Assembly: GCA_035263865.1 (NCBI GenBank)
Contig: DATFQX010000016.1
Location: 1-64,000 of the forward strand
Length of the DNA stretch: 64,000 bases
From: VAZQ01 sp035263865
Lineage (GTDB): Bacteria > Pseudomonadota > Alphaproteobacteria > Rhizobiales > Xanthobacteraceae
Reading direction: 5' to 3'
Positions 50,812 to 60,073 of the stretch are shown one piece after another (within the stretch, counting starts at the first letter, position 1; each line of letters begins with the position of its first letter). The translations under genes were made by a program, and so were the position numbers. The notes under the pieces were generated by a model. It searched no databases and was not told the DNA's origin. It saw nothing but the letters and a program-made list of their open reading frames with translations.

Positions 50812-51831
50812 TCAAATTCGCCAGCGCAGGACGCGCGCAGCGAATTCGGGAACGGAGAGCGCATCGAGGATCGCGTTGGTGTCGATCGAGACGAGGCACG
50901 CGCCGAGAATTGAAACGACCACGCCCGCCGTGACCAGAGGTCCGAAAATCTCGTGACGAGGATTGAGCCACTTCGAAAAGCTCAGTCGAAAGACCAAAGA
51001 TAGCTGCAGGAGCGGCATGACCACCATGATCGGCGCGACCGCGACCGCGGCATAAAACAAGCCTTGCGCCAGGGCGACGAACACGCCCGAATTGATGAAC
51101 CACAGGACATTCTCGCGTTTGAGCGCGGTCACGTCTTGCCGCAAGGGCGACCACAGCAGCGCAACGGCCATTACGACTGTGGCCGCGCCATATGCGATCA
51201 AGCCGCCCAATATCCCGCTTGCGGGCGCGCGATATTCCAGAGCGGACCGTGCCATGATCGGCGACGTGCCGTAGGCAAGCGCCGCGAGCGAGGCGAACAC
51301 ATAACCAGCAACCCGGCGCGGCACGAACAGAGGCTCTTCGATCCCGTGCGCCAGACCGGAGCCGTTCGGACCTATCTCGGACATCGTATAGGCAGCGCGC
51401 AATTGAGCGGGCTGTCGCTGTGTGATGAGCGAGCCCGTCAGGATCAAAAAGCCACCGATCATCTGCAGGACGCTGCAGGGTTCGTGCAGGATGAGCACGG
51501 CGAGGAAAAGCGTAACGATGACCTGCAGCTGGATCACCGGCGCGGTGAGGTTCATGCCGGCTTCTTGGTTGGCTCGGTAGTTGCAGTATCGTCCAAGGAG
51601 GAAATGCAAGAGGCCGACGGCCGTCATCCAACCCGCTGCGCGCGAGGGAAATTCCCCGATGCGAGCGATCTCGCCAGTCAGCACGGCGACCAGCAAAAAC
51701 AATGCCACCCCGATCGGGATGGTAATGGCCATACCCTGGCCCGGCGTGCCCGTAACGACGCCACGCCGGACGGCGGCATTATTGAAGGCAAAAGTCGCCG
51801 CCGACAGGATGGCCAGGATGGCGCCCAGCAT
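50812..51831 (-). CDS. DMT-superfamily transporter (EamA-like)
   Basis: A protein of about 339 residues with ten predicted membrane segments arranged as two EamA-type repeats; the first repeat starts MLGAILAILSAATFAFNNAAVRR. A VLILHEPCSVLQMIGGFLILTGS block ends repeat one; repeat two begins near VAGYVFASLAALAYG. The substrate is unknown; this superfamily exports metabolites. The start at 51831 is the best placed ATG; the frame is open to 51855. Confidence 0.85.
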   Translation of the reverse strand: MLGAILAILSAATFAFNNAAVRRGVVTGTPGQGMAITIPIGVALFLLVAVLTGEIARIGEFPSRAAGWMTAVGLLHFLLGRYCNYRANQEAGMNLTAPVIQLQVIVTLFLAVLILHEPCSVLQMIGGFLILTGSLITQRQPAQLRAAYTMSEIGPNGSGLAHGIEEPLFVPRRVAGYVFASLAALAYGTSPIMARSALEYRAPASGILGGLIAYGAATVVMAVALLWSPLRQDVTALKRENVLWFINSGVFVALAQGLFYAAVAVAPIMVVMPLLQLSLVFRLSFSKWLNPRHEIFGPLVTAGVVVSILGACLVSIDTNAILDALSVPEFAARVLRWRI

Positions 51832-51939
51832 CTCGATTCTCTTCCGACGCACCACCCATGGCCGGCATTTTGGCGGACGGCAGGGCCCTGGCCTGCCCAG
51901 CTTTAGGGCGGGAGTTCGATTCGACGCGAGTGCCGCGCG

Positions 51940-53112
51940 CTACTTCTTCACCTTCAGCGGATCCTTGACGTCATCGAACTTTGCAAATTCCGTGTTCCAC
52001 AGCTCGCCGTTGATCTTCTCAACCTTGCGGATGTAAATCGGCTGCACGATGTCACGGGTCTCCGGATCGATGGACATGATTCCGCGCGGGCTTTCCCATC
52101 GCATGCCCTTCATTGCGGCGAGAAGACTTTCGCCGTCGGTCTTACCCTGCGTTTTCTGGAGCGCCTCGTAGATGAGATGCATGCCGTCGTAGCCGCCGAT
52201 TGATACGAAATTCGGACGGAAGTTGTTCGCCTTCTTGAAGTCCTCGACGTATTTCTTATTCAATGCGGAATCGTGCGAGGCTGAATAATCGTGTGCAGTC
52301 ACCATCCCTAGCATCTGATCGCCCATGTTGTTGAGCTCGTCGTCGTCGGTGAGGTCGCCCGGCCCGATGATCTTGATGCCCGAATTAGCGAGACCTCGCT
52401 CGGCGAACTGCTTGGCGAAGATGCCCGCCTGGGTGCCCGGGAAATAGATGAACGCGGTATCGGGATTGATGTCGCGGATCCGCTGCAGGAACGGCGCGAA
52501 ATCCGGATTTGCCAGCGGAATGCGGATCGACTCGACGATCTGTCCACCGAGCTCCGTGAAACGCTGCTTGAACGCGCTCTCCGCCTCGGTGCCCGGCGCC
52601 CATTCATTGACCAGCGTCACCACCCGCTTGCTGCCGTTCTTGGCCGCCCATTCGCCCATGATCCAGGAGGATTGAGCCAGAATGAAGCTGGTGCGCACGA
52701 AGTACGGCGACGCTGTCGTCGTGATCGAGGCGCCTGAGATCATCACGACGGTAGCGATTTTGGCCTGGGTCACGAGCTGACCGTAGGCCAGCGCAGTCGG
52801 CGTGATTCCGCCAGCGATGATCTGCACTTTATCGTTCACAATCATCTCCTGGACGAGCCGCCGCGCATTATCGGCAACGCCGCCATCGTCCCTAAGGATG
52901 ATCTCGACTTTCTTGCCCGCGACCGTGTTGCCGTGGTGCTGCATGTAGAGCCGCGCGCCGGCCGAGGCCTGCCGCCCGGCGGCCGCAAAACCGGCACCCG
53001 TCATAGAAAAACTCATGCCGATCTTGACCACCTCTTGCGCCACCGCAGCACTCGTGCCCAGCGCGACCGTGGCGGCTGCCGCGATTGCAATTGTGAATGG
53101 TCTGCGTCGCAT
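51940..53112 (-). CDS. Branched-chain amino-acid-type ABC transporter substrate-binding protein
   Basis: A 390-residue LivJ-type binding protein with a signal peptide (MRRRPFTIAIAAAATVALGTSAAVA). The type I periplasmic-binding fold starts KIGMSFSMTGAGFAAAGRQA and includes IIAGGITPTALAYGQLV and VTLVNEWAPGTEAESAFKQRF. Rhizobiales encode dozens of such orphans, so the ligand cannot be told. No permease or ATPase gene is near. Confidence 0.9.
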   Translation of the reverse strand: MRRRPFTIAIAAAATVALGTSAAVAQEVVKIGMSFSMTGAGFAAAGRQASAGARLYMQHHGNTVAGKKVEIILRDDGGVADNARRLVQEMIVNDKVQIIAGGITPTALAYGQLVTQAKIATVVMISGASITTTASPYFVRTSFILAQSSWIMGEWAAKNGSKRVVTLVNEWAPGTEAESAFKQRFTELGGQIVESIRIPLANPDFAPFLQRIRDINPDTAFIYFPGTQAGIFAKQFAERGLANSGIKIIGPGDLTDDDELNNMGDQMLGMVTAHDYSASHDSALNKKYVEDFKKANNFRPNFVSIGGYDGMHLIYEALQKTQGKTDGESLLAAMKGMRWESPRGIMSIDPETRDIVQPIYIRKVEKINGELWNTEFAKFDDVKDPLKVKK

Positions 53113-53204
53113 ATCGTCCCTCCCGCGTGGTGACGCTCGGCCCTCGGCTTGTCTAGCACACGGGCCGATGCCCGACGACCGCGGGCGCCGCGCGCGGCGC
53201 CAGC

Positions 53205-53642
53205 TCACAGCAAGCCGAGTTCTCTGAGCTCGCGACGCAGCGCCTCCGGCATGCTTTTGGCACCTGGCGCGACGCGGTCGAGATCGCGCGGCGCGTCATT
53301 GGCGGCGAGATAGCGCCACCCCTGGAACGCGCGCCACGGGCGCGGCTCGACCAGCACGAGCTTGGGCTCCAGCACCAGATGACAGCGCCCCACCCCCTCC
53401 TTGTCGACGAAGGGGCACACATCGTGAATCCGCTGGCGGCACATGATCTCACCCCGGATCACCCAATAGAGCGAGCCGCCCCCGCGCAGTTCGCTCACGC
53501 GCTTAGGCACCATGCGTGTCCGGTGCATGTGCTCGGCCGAGAGCCCCCGTTTCCTGCGCTCCTTCAACTTCTCGCGAATCCAGTCTTCGAGATCTTGGAC
53601 GGAGTCGCAGCCGACGCAAAGTTTGATCAGATGAAGCGCCAT
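53205..53642 (-). CDS. DUF1489 family protein
   Basis: A 145-residue protein that starts MALHLIKLCVGCDSVQDLED and contains HMHRTRMVPKRVSELRGGGSLYWVIRG and RCHLVLEPKLVLVEPRPWRAFQGWRYL, the whole-length pattern of DUF1489. This family is nearly universal in Alphaproteobacteria and of unknown function. It points toward the ABC binding-protein gene, 93 bases away. Confidence 0.9.
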   Translation of the reverse strand: MALHLIKLCVGCDSVQDLEDWIREKLKERRKRGLSAEHMHRTRMVPKRVSELRGGGSLYWVIRGEIMCRQRIHDVCPFVDKEGVGRCHLVLEPKLVLVEPRPWRAFQGWRYLAANDAPRDLDRVAPGAKSMPEALRRELRELGLL

Positions 53643-53738
53643 GTTCGATGTTCCGGAACCGCGTGTGACAAAATCATAGCGCGTCTCGCCCCCCTTACCA
53701 TGCGGAAGGCCGAGCTTATCCTCAGAAGATGGGGTGGC

Positions 53739-54686
53739 TTATTGGGAGGGAGCAAGCGGCGCGGGCGCCGGGGGGGCGGGAGCGGCGCTTGGCGAAGGGC
53801 GCGCCTGTACATCTGCTTGCGGCGGCCGCCGCGGCGGCAGCGGCGCGGTCGATGACGCGGGCGCGGCCGCGCCGGTCGTGTCTTGCGGCTGCCGCTGGGC
53901 AGGCGGCGGCTCGGCGGTCATGATGTTGACCGGCGGGATCGAAGCTGCCGACGGGAAGTAGAGGTTGTTGGGTGTTCTCGTCGCCGGGCTGGGTGCCGGA
54001 GCGGGCGCATTGCTCGCCAGCCCGCGAGTGCCCGCAGCGGACCAGCTGGCCGAGGCGCTCTTGAGGCGAGCTTCGAACGGCCTCTCCGCGAGATGGACTT
54101 TGATCCGGCTGGAGTCGCGCAGCCATCCGAAGGCGCTGCACTGGTCTGGCCTGCAGCCGTCGCGGACCGCGAGCACATGCGCCACGATGCCGAAGCGATC
54201 GGCCTCGATAGCGCGCCGCAGCGCGAGCAGCGCGGGATTTGCTGCGCGATCACCAACCTCCGCGGCCGAACGAAGAACAGAAAGCTGCGCGGCAACATAA
54301 GAGAGGGCTGCGGCGGTTGCTTCCGGGCTGGCGAATAACGCCTTTTCACAGGCAACCTCCACCGTCTCGCCTGCGAGTGGATCGAGGCATCCCAGCGCCG
54401 AGCCTGGCGCGATTGCACGCATCGCCAGTTCAAAGACGCGATTTTCGAGCGCGCGCCGCTCGGCGACACGATCGCGCCCAGCAAAATAGTCCCGCGCCCA
54501 CCACGCGCCGAGGAGAGCAATGAGCAGCACAAGAACGGCTGCGGGTACGCTTCGGCCCTCGGCGACGCCGCGAAAAAGAGCAACTGCGCAAACGACCACG
54601 ATTAACGCCGCGCTGCCGGCGACCGCCCACAGCGGTAGCGTCGTCAAATCGAGGGCTGTCGCCCATTCCCCCATGTGATCGAGCAT
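53739..54686 (-). CDS. Membrane protein with Pro/Ala-rich tail, hypothetical
   Basis: A protein of about 315 residues. Two membrane segments are near residues 20-36 (LWAVAGSAALIVVVCAVALF) and 45-62 (AAVLVLLIALLGAWWARDYF). A soluble helical domain with four cysteines (GCLDPLAGETVEVACEKAL, RDGCRPDQCSAFGWLRDSSR) occupies 70-210. The last 90 residues are Pro/Ala/Ser-rich and probably disordered. It is a conserved hypothetical of Bradyrhizobium-like genomes. I prefer the ATG at 54686; one at 54674 is also possible. Confidence 0.7.
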   Translation of the reverse strand: MLDHMGEWATALDLTTLPLWAVAGSAALIVVVCAVALFRGVAEGRSVPAAVLVLLIALLGAWWARDYFAGRDRVAERRALENRVFELAMRAIAPGSALGCLDPLAGETVEVACEKALFASPEATAAALSYVAAQLSVLRSAAEVGDRAANPALLALRRAIEADRFGIVAHVLAVRDGCRPDQCSAFGWLRDSSRIKVHLAERPFEARLKSASASWSAAGTRGLASNAPAPAPSPATRTPNNLYFPSAASIPPVNIMTAEPPPAQRQPQDTTGAAAPASSTAPLPPRRPPQADVQARPSPSAAPAPPAPAPLAPSQ

Positions 54687-54905
54687 CCCGGCAGCGCTCC
54701 AGAAGCCAGTATGGCTCAGTGGGGCAGCGCTTGCCACCCTGCTCGCACTCGCGGAATTTTGCCGCCAAGCCGCAACGCAGGACGTGCCCCGAACAGCACA
54801 TCGTGCGCGGCGATAGCATCTAAGTCGCGCCCGCACGCTTGAGCGCGTGCGCAGGGTCGCTTGCTATTTGCTGAATGCGCTCCGGCTTAAGAGCGCAAAG
54901 TCACT

Positions 54906-55103
54906 TCAGCGCGTATATTCGAGTTGGCTTTCCCTCGCGACGCGCTCGAAGGCCTCATTGGGATTCTTGATGCGGTACTGGTAGTCGGAGCCGTCAGAAG
55001 GAAGCAACTTCACCACCTGATAGGTACTGTTGGCGACCATGTGGCCAATCGGGCGCGAGGTGAAGTAGACGGTCTCACCGATTTGAAACTTGTGATCTTG
55101 CAA
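54906..55103 (-). CDS. Small hypothetical protein, probable TTG start
   Basis: A 65-residue protein, (M)QDHKFQIGETVYFTSRPIGH with end FERVARESQLEYTR. Similar short proteins in Bradyrhizobium start MQDHKFKVGQTV-like, which places the start at the TTG at 55103; AGGAG lies seven bases before it. The frame is open further upstream to a TTG at 55169, but that extension has no support. The fold may be a small beta-barrel (SH3-like) of unknown function. Confidence 0.7.
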   Translation of the reverse strand: MQDHKFQIGETVYFTSRPIGHMVANSTYQVVKLLPSDGSDYQYRIKNPNEAFERVARESQLEYTR

Positions 55104-55482
55104 CGCGGTTCTCCTGACCTCGAACGACACGGATTTGCTCTTGTCGAGCGGTGCTTCCCCCGATCGCAATCAATATAGCAGTGAAATCGGCTATTGCCTC
55201 GAAAATTCCGCTTTTTGCTCGGGATCGGGTCCGCCACCCCCGTCTGATTAAATGATTCGCGAAATCAAAGCCTTGTATGGCGTTATTGAATTAGAATCCC
55301 TGGGCGAGACAACGGGATCATGGCCGGCATGCTTCGGGAGGAATGGCCATTGGTAGGATCCCCACGCGAGCAGCCGATCAGAAGCGCCCCGGTTCACGAA
55401 AGTCGGCGTAAGCGGCGAGAGGCCAAACACATTGGCGCCTCGTTCATAGCCTACCGGCTCACGGCCGGCGTGGGAGACGTGC
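55104..55482. other. Region between two small protein genes, no gene seen
   Basis: About 380 bases between a minus-strand and a plus-strand small gene. A 34-codon open frame starting at 55252 (MIREIKALYGVIELESLG) has no supporting features. Promoters of both neighbours should lie here. Confidence 0.4.
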
Positions 55483-55662
55483 ATGCGCTTGGTTATCGGG
55501 ATTATCCTCGGCTGCGCCCTCACGGTGGGGGGTGCCTACGTCGCCGATACTGTTTCAATCGCCACCGCGCAGCCCGTCATGGTCAATTGGGACGTGGTCG
55601 CCAAAAATCTGGACAGCTTCACCACGTTCGCGCGCGCCGGCTGGAAGAAGATTGCCGGCTGA
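55483..55662 (+). CDS. 59-residue membrane-anchored hypothetical protein
   Basis: A short protein (MRLVIGIILGCALTVGGAYV, end FARAGWKKIAG) with GGGAG twelve bases before the ATG at 55483. The first 20 residues form one hydrophobic helix; the rest, beginning PVMVNWDVVAKNLDSF, is amphipathic and probably periplasmic. Similar one-helix proteins with an MVNWDVV motif occur in Bradyrhizobium genomes; function unknown. Confidence 0.68.
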   Translation: MRLVIGIILGCALTVGGAYVADTVSIATAQPVMVNWDVVAKNLDSFTTFARAGWKKIAG

Positions 55663-55699
55663 TCGGCGCAGCCGCGACTGCGCCTGCCCGGGGGACGTG

Positions 55700-56653
55700 T
55701 CAGGCCCGCACTTCCTGCCGCTGGAACACGATATAGGCGATCACGAACAGCAGGATCGAGCCGGCCACGAGGCCCACGATCTGCGGCCAAACGATCAGCA
55801 CGCTTTGCAATAGCGGGATCGGCGCGCCAGGGATCGAGCCTCGCTCGATCAGCGCCAATCCCAGGCCGGCGAGCATCGATTGCTGCGTCGAGCGCACCGA
55901 TGGGTCGAGCACGATCGCCACGATCTCGTTGTACAGCACCACCGGCGACAGTCGCGCAAATACCTGCTGTGTCTCGAGGAGGCCCAGGATATCGCCGGAG
56001 CCGCTGACCGCGTTGGCGATGTAGGGCGCGAACGAAGGCCAAAGAAACGTCACGAACAGCCATACCCCGAGGGACACTAGCACCGCCGCGGCCGCGGAGC
56101 GAAACACGATCGAGAACAGCAGCGCCAGCGCGAACCAGAAGGCGCCGTAGACGATCGTAATCAACAGTAGAATCAACGCCCTCGCCATTTCTTCAGCATT
56201 CGGCGGGATGCCAAGTCCCCACAGCCCCAGCCCGATCACCAGCAGCCACAGCACGATGAAAGTGACGGTCAGAGTGAACAGCCCAGCAGCGAACTTCCCA
56301 AACAGGAGAGCATCGCGATAGATCGGCTGCGACAGGATGCGCGAGAGCGTGCGCCGATTGTGCTCACCGCTCACAGCGTCGAAGCCGAGCCCAATCGCCA
56401 AGAGCGGCACCAAGAAAGCTGACAGCAGTAGTGGCAACGTCAGCGGGCTGCTGCGGGTAAACAGCAAGAGAAACAGGAACGGATCTTCGGCGGTGCTCTC
56501 CTTGATCGGGGCGAGGCCGAGGCTGACCACCACGATCGCGGTCGCGGTCACCAGCACGACCAGCACCACCACCAGGATGCTGCTGAAGTGATCGGCAATC
56601 TCCTTCAGCGTTACTACTCCGAAGCCGTGCAGGGCCGAGCCTTCACGCCGCAT
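55700..56653 (-). CDS. ABC-2-type transporter permease
   Basis: A 317-residue membrane protein with about six hydrophobic segments; the first is SSILVVVLVVLVTATAIVVVS. The segment after it, HNRRTLSRILSQPIYRDALLFGKF, is the cytoplasmic loop typical of NosY/ABC-2 permeases. The ATG at 56653 overlaps the ATPase gene by 11 bases. Third gene of the NEW3-ATPase-permease operon. Confidence 0.9.
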   Translation of the reverse strand: MRREGSALHGFGVVTLKEIADHFSSILVVVLVVLVTATAIVVVSLGLAPIKESTAEDPFLFLLLFTRSSPLTLPLLLSAFLVPLLAIGLGFDAVSGEHNRRTLSRILSQPIYRDALLFGKFAAGLFTLTVTFIVLWLLVIGLGLWGLGIPPNAEEMARALILLLITIVYGAFWFALALLFSIVFRSAAAAVLVSLGVWLFVTFLWPSFAPYIANAVSGSGDILGLLETQQVFARLSPVVLYNEIVAIVLDPSVRSTQQSMLAGLGLALIERGSIPGAPIPLLQSVLIVWPQIVGLVAGSILLFVIAYIVFQRQEVRA

Positions 56654-57584
56654 GGAGCTCTCCTTCGTGGGTCTGGAAGTAGCGCGTGTAGATTGCTTCG
56701 AGACTCGGCTCCTCCACGGACAGGCGCAGCAGCCGGCCACCGGCCGCGACCACCGCCGATGCCGCTTCCGGCCGAACGTCGTGATCGGCCAGCAGCAAAA
56801 ACCGGTTCGCTCCGGCCGGCTCGACCCTTTGCACTCCCGGGATCGCCGCGATGCGTTCCCCGAGTCCCTGGCCTTGGGCTTCCACCTCGACGCGAAAGCC
56901 TCCGCCCAACACCTGACGTCCCAGCTCGGGCACAGTGCCGATGAGCACGATATTGCCCTGACTGAACAGGGCAACGCGATCGCAAACGCTCTGCACGCGC
57001 TCGAGCAGGTGCGACGACAACAGCACGCTCACGCCGCGGTTCTTAAGATCGCGAATGATGTTGAGCAATTCGGCGGTGGCCTGCGGATCGAGGCCCGAAG
57101 TGGGCTCGTCGAGAATCGCGATCTGCGCCTCTTTCAGCAGGATCTCGGCGAGCCCGAGCCGCTGGCGCATGCCGCGCGAGAAGGTGCCGACGCGGTTGTT
57201 TGCGACCTCGCCGAGCCCCACATGGCCGAGCGATGACTTGATTCTCTGCTCCCGCTCGGAGCGTTCGAACCCCATCAGTCGCCCGGTATAGCGCAGGTTC
57301 TCCGCGGCCGTGAGATTATCGTAAAAGCCAACCTGGTCGGGCAGGTAACCCACGTGACGTTTCACCGCCAGCGGCTCGCGCACCGGATCGTGATCGAGCA
57401 CGCGGGCCTGCCCGTCCGAAATATCGCTCAGCCCTAGCAGCATCAAAATGGTGGTGGTCTTGCCGGCGCCGTTCGGCCCTAGCAGCCCGAAAATCTCACC
57501 GCGCGCCACCGAGAACGAAATGCCGTTGACGACGGCTACCCCGTTGTACCGCTTGGTGAGGCTATTCGCCTCGATGACGTTCAT
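56643..57584 (-). CDS. ABC transporter ATP-binding protein
   Basis: A 313-residue ATPase with Walker A GLLGPNGAGKTTTILML, the Q-loop (VGYLPDQVGFYDNLT), the signature FSRGMRQRLGLAEILL, Walker B IAILDEPTSGLDPQ and the H-loop SSHLLE. The C-terminal domain after residue 220 is the small accessory part of the NosF/CcmA-like group. The ATG at 57584 overlaps the NEW3 gene stop by four bases. Confidence 0.94.
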   Translation of the reverse strand: MNVIEANSLTKRYNGVAVVNGISFSVARGEIFGLLGPNGAGKTTTILMLLGLSDISDGQARVLDHDPVREPLAVKRHVGYLPDQVGFYDNLTAAENLRYTGRLMGFERSEREQRIKSSLGHVGLGEVANNRVGTFSRGMRQRLGLAEILLKEAQIAILDEPTSGLDPQATAELLNIIRDLKNRGVSVLLSSHLLERVQSVCDRVALFSQGNIVLIGTVPELGRQVLGGGFRVEVEAQGQGLGERIAAIPGVQRVEPAGANRFLLLADHDVRPEAASAVVAAGGRLLRLSVEEPSLEAIYTRYFQTHEGELHAA

Positions 57585-58750
57585 CGCCGTCCGAACCATA
57601 CTACCGAGCCGATCATGACAAGCAGCGCGCCGCCGATCAGGGCGATGCCAACGAATCCCCACAGCGTGGAGGTGGTGACCGCAACGCGGAAGGTCTGGGA
57701 TGCGGATTCGCCGCGAGCGGAGGCGCGCATCGTGGTGACATAGTCCCCGGCCACCGCCTTGGGGGCGGGCGTGATGAGCGCCTGCACCTCTTTGTTTTCG
57801 TTGGGAGCGATACGATCGACGGTTTTTGGTTCGAAGCTGACCTTCCAGCCGGTGGGAGCCGAGCTCGACAGCTCGATCTGTTCCGCCGCCGCCGTACCGG
57901 AATTAGTGAGGATCACCGGGACCGACGTCTCCTGGCCTGCGGAAGCCTTGGCGCTGAGGACGCCTTCGCGGCCGGCGATATCGATCTTCGGCTGACCCGT
58001 GATATCGAGGACGAGGTCGGACGTTGCAGTGGCGTCATCGGCCGATACTTTCGCCATCACCTTGTACTTGCCGGCTGCAACCGTGTTCGGCGGACGCACC
58101 TTGAGTTTCACGTCCTTCGACTGGCCGGCATCGAGCGGAAGGGCGTTGAGTTCCTGGCTACCGTACTGCTCGGTGAAAGTGGCATCGAAGTTCTGCGGCG
58201 CCTGCGCGGACAAGCTCACCAGCACTTTCTTGGGGCTGTCGTTCTTGATCGCAAGCTGGAACTCGAAGCTCGACTTCGACGTGCCGCGCAGCTCGGGGAG
58301 CTGCGGGTTGAGCGTAAGCTTGGCGGGCAGATCTGTCGCGAGTTTCACCTCGATGGGCAGACTTGCCTCCGCGGTCGAGCCGCGGGCGCTCACCGTCAAA
58401 TTCGTGGTGCCGATTGGGGCATCCTTGGGCACGTCGAGGCGTAGCTCGAGCGGCACGTTGGCATTGGTCGCCGGCAGCGCCGCCGCCACCGGCTGCCCGC
58501 CACCGATCAGCGTTGCCGTCCAGCCCGAGGGAACGCCGGCAACCGAGAGCGCCAGCCGCTCCGGCGGAAGGCCGTAGTTCTGCAGCTTCAGATTGATCGA
58601 TGAGGTGGTCCCCGGCCGCAAAGTCACCGCGGGGTAATCGGTGAGAAGGAACAGGCCTTTGACGTCGTTCTTGGCTTCTTCCGCTATAGCCGCAGTGCAG
58701 AAGGCGGCGCAGAGCACAGCCGAAAACAAGGCGACAAGATGATATCGCAT
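57581..58750 (-). CDS. NEW3-domain protein, periplasmic, ABC-associated
   Basis: A 389-residue protein with a signal peptide (MRYHLVALFSAVLCAAFCTAAIA), tandem beta-sandwich NEW3/alpha-galactosidase-like repeats (for example RPGTTSSINLKLQNYG and PNENKEVQALITPAPKAVAGDY) and a C-terminal membrane anchor (LWGFVGIALIGGALLVMIGSVVW) followed by GRR. It is the first gene of a coupled operon with an ABC ATPase and an ABC-2 permease. The repeats probably capture or present the exported substrate outside the membrane; the substrate is unknown. Confidence 0.88.
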   Translation of the reverse strand: MRYHLVALFSAVLCAAFCTAAIAEEAKNDVKGLFLLTDYPAVTLRPGTTSSINLKLQNYGLPPERLALSVAGVPSGWTATLIGGGQPVAAALPATNANVPLELRLDVPKDAPIGTTNLTVSARGSTAEASLPIEVKLATDLPAKLTLNPQLPELRGTSKSSFEFQLAIKNDSPKKVLVSLSAQAPQNFDATFTEQYGSQELNALPLDAGQSKDVKLKVRPPNTVAAGKYKVMAKVSADDATATSDLVLDITGQPKIDIAGREGVLSAKASAGQETSVPVILTNSGTAAAEQIELSSSAPTGWKVSFEPKTVDRIAPNENKEVQALITPAPKAVAGDYVTTMRASARGESASQTFRVAVTTSTLWGFVGIALIGGALLVMIGSVVWFGRR

Positions 58751-58914
58751 GGTGGCAACTCCAGTGGCTAAGGCAGACAGTCCCGCTGTTTAGATGACCC
58801 TCCCGGCGGAACCGAAAGGCGCTTCAAGATGGCGTGTTTTTCTTTCGTCCCCCGGCCGGAATCAATACACTTGTTCGAGATTTTTTGCCGCGCCGGCGGG
58901 GGGCACGCGGACCT

Positions 58915-59589
58915 TCATGCCCGCACGACCTCCGGCCAGTCCACCTCGTCTTCCGGCAGTACCCAGTGTTCCGCTAGCGCCGCCGCGCGCCACTCGCCCC
59001 AAGCCCGCAGCGCCATCATGGCATCCATATAGGCCCGCGCCGCTTCGCTGACCTTCACGGCGTAGGTGTGGAGGCGGGAGACCACAGGGGCATACATGGC
59101 GTCGGCGGCGCCGAACCCGCCGAACAGAAAGGCGCCGTCGGCGCCGTGGCGCGTGCGACAATCGGTCCACATCGCGTCGATGCGGCGGACGTTCGCCTCG
59201 ACCTCCGGCGTCAACTGCCGGGGCATGATCGGCCGCGACATGTTCATTGGCAAATGGCGGCGCAGCGGAACGAACCCCGCATGCATCTCGGCCGAAATCG
59301 CGCGGGCAAGGGCCCGCGCGCCCGGGTCAGCGGGCCAGAGGCGGCAAGCAGGATATTTCTCGGCGAGATATTCGAGGATCGCGAGCGATTCCCAGATGTG
59401 CACGTCGCCGTCTGCAAGCGCCGGCACTTTCCCCGCTGGTGAAACCTGGCCCACTCGCGCCTTGAAATCCTGGGCATCCAGCGAAATCACCTCTTCGTCG
59501 AAAGCGATGCCCGTCACCTTCATGGCGATCCATGGACGCAGCGACCAGGAGGAGTAGTTCTTGTTGCCAATGATGAGCTTGAGCCCCAT
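58915..59589 (-). CDS. Glutathione S-transferase family protein
   Basis: A 224-residue GST: thioredoxin-fold N-domain (MGLKLIIGNKNYSSWSLRPW, with the Ser-rich NYSSWS activation region and VPALADGDVHIWESLAILEYL) and the helical C-domain. The motif NKNYSSWSLRPW is typical of a GST subgroup of Alphaproteobacteria whose substrate is not known. Confidence 0.9.
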   Translation of the reverse strand: MGLKLIIGNKNYSSWSLRPWIAMKVTGIAFDEEVISLDAQDFKARVGQVSPAGKVPALADGDVHIWESLAILEYLAEKYPACRLWPADPGARALARAISAEMHAGFVPLRRHLPMNMSRPIMPRQLTPEVEANVRRIDAMWTDCRTRHGADGAFLFGGFGAADAMYAPVVSRLHTYAVKVSEAARAYMDAMMALRAWGEWRAAALAEHWVLPEDEVDWPEVVRA

Positions 59590-59767
59590 ACGACGACCTC
59601 GCGTTGTGCGACGTTGCTCGATGGTGGCCGGGGCGCGTTGGGAGCGTCAAGCGCGGCGCCACGCTGGCGTTCGCGACCGCAACGCCAACAAAAACGCGCT
59701 AGCTCGCGATGAACAAGCGCGCCAGCGGCTCGGATGGGAGTCCCGCAAGTTTAATAGCGGCGCGAGA

Positions 59768-59881
59768 TCAAGTGATTCCCAGTATGACGGCGGTCATTGC
59801 CGCGCCTAGAACGGCTACCGTCGCCGCGAGTACCGCGTGCCGCGGGGCCGCAGGCATCGCTGGTCGCATCTCGACCGGCAT
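59768..59881 (-). CDS. 37-residue membrane peptide, hypothetical
   Basis: A short frame from the ATG at 59881 (MPVEMRPAMPAAPRHAVLAA) with AGGAG eight bases upstream. Its last 22 residues form one hydrophobic helix (AVLAATVAVLGAAMTAVILG). The strong ribosome site and the helix support it, but the length makes it uncertain. The frame extends upstream to 60052 without support. Confidence 0.4.
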   Translation of the reverse strand: MPVEMRPAMPAAPRHAVLAATVAVLGAAMTAVILGIT

Positions 59882-60073
59882 CGTCGACACTCCTCGGCCG
59901 GGCGCCCAGAGACGTATGTGCCCGGAGTTAAAAGTGCAGTCGCTCGAAATCAAACCAGCGACGAGCACAGCGGTTGCAAAAAGCATCACGACACGTGTCG
60001 GACCACTCGCGCATTTTGGCCACGAGCGATGAATACCGGGTAAATTGAGCATCTACCGTCGTGAGGATTTTGT

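Noticed and set aside
51914..51922. GTTCGATTC, a tRNA T-loop-like sequence
   Set aside because: No pairing T-stem, anticodon arm or acceptor stem around it; I see no tRNA gene in the window.
53739..53961. Plus-strand Ala/Gly-rich frames
   Set aside because: Antisense of the Pro/Ala-rich tail of a minus-strand membrane protein.
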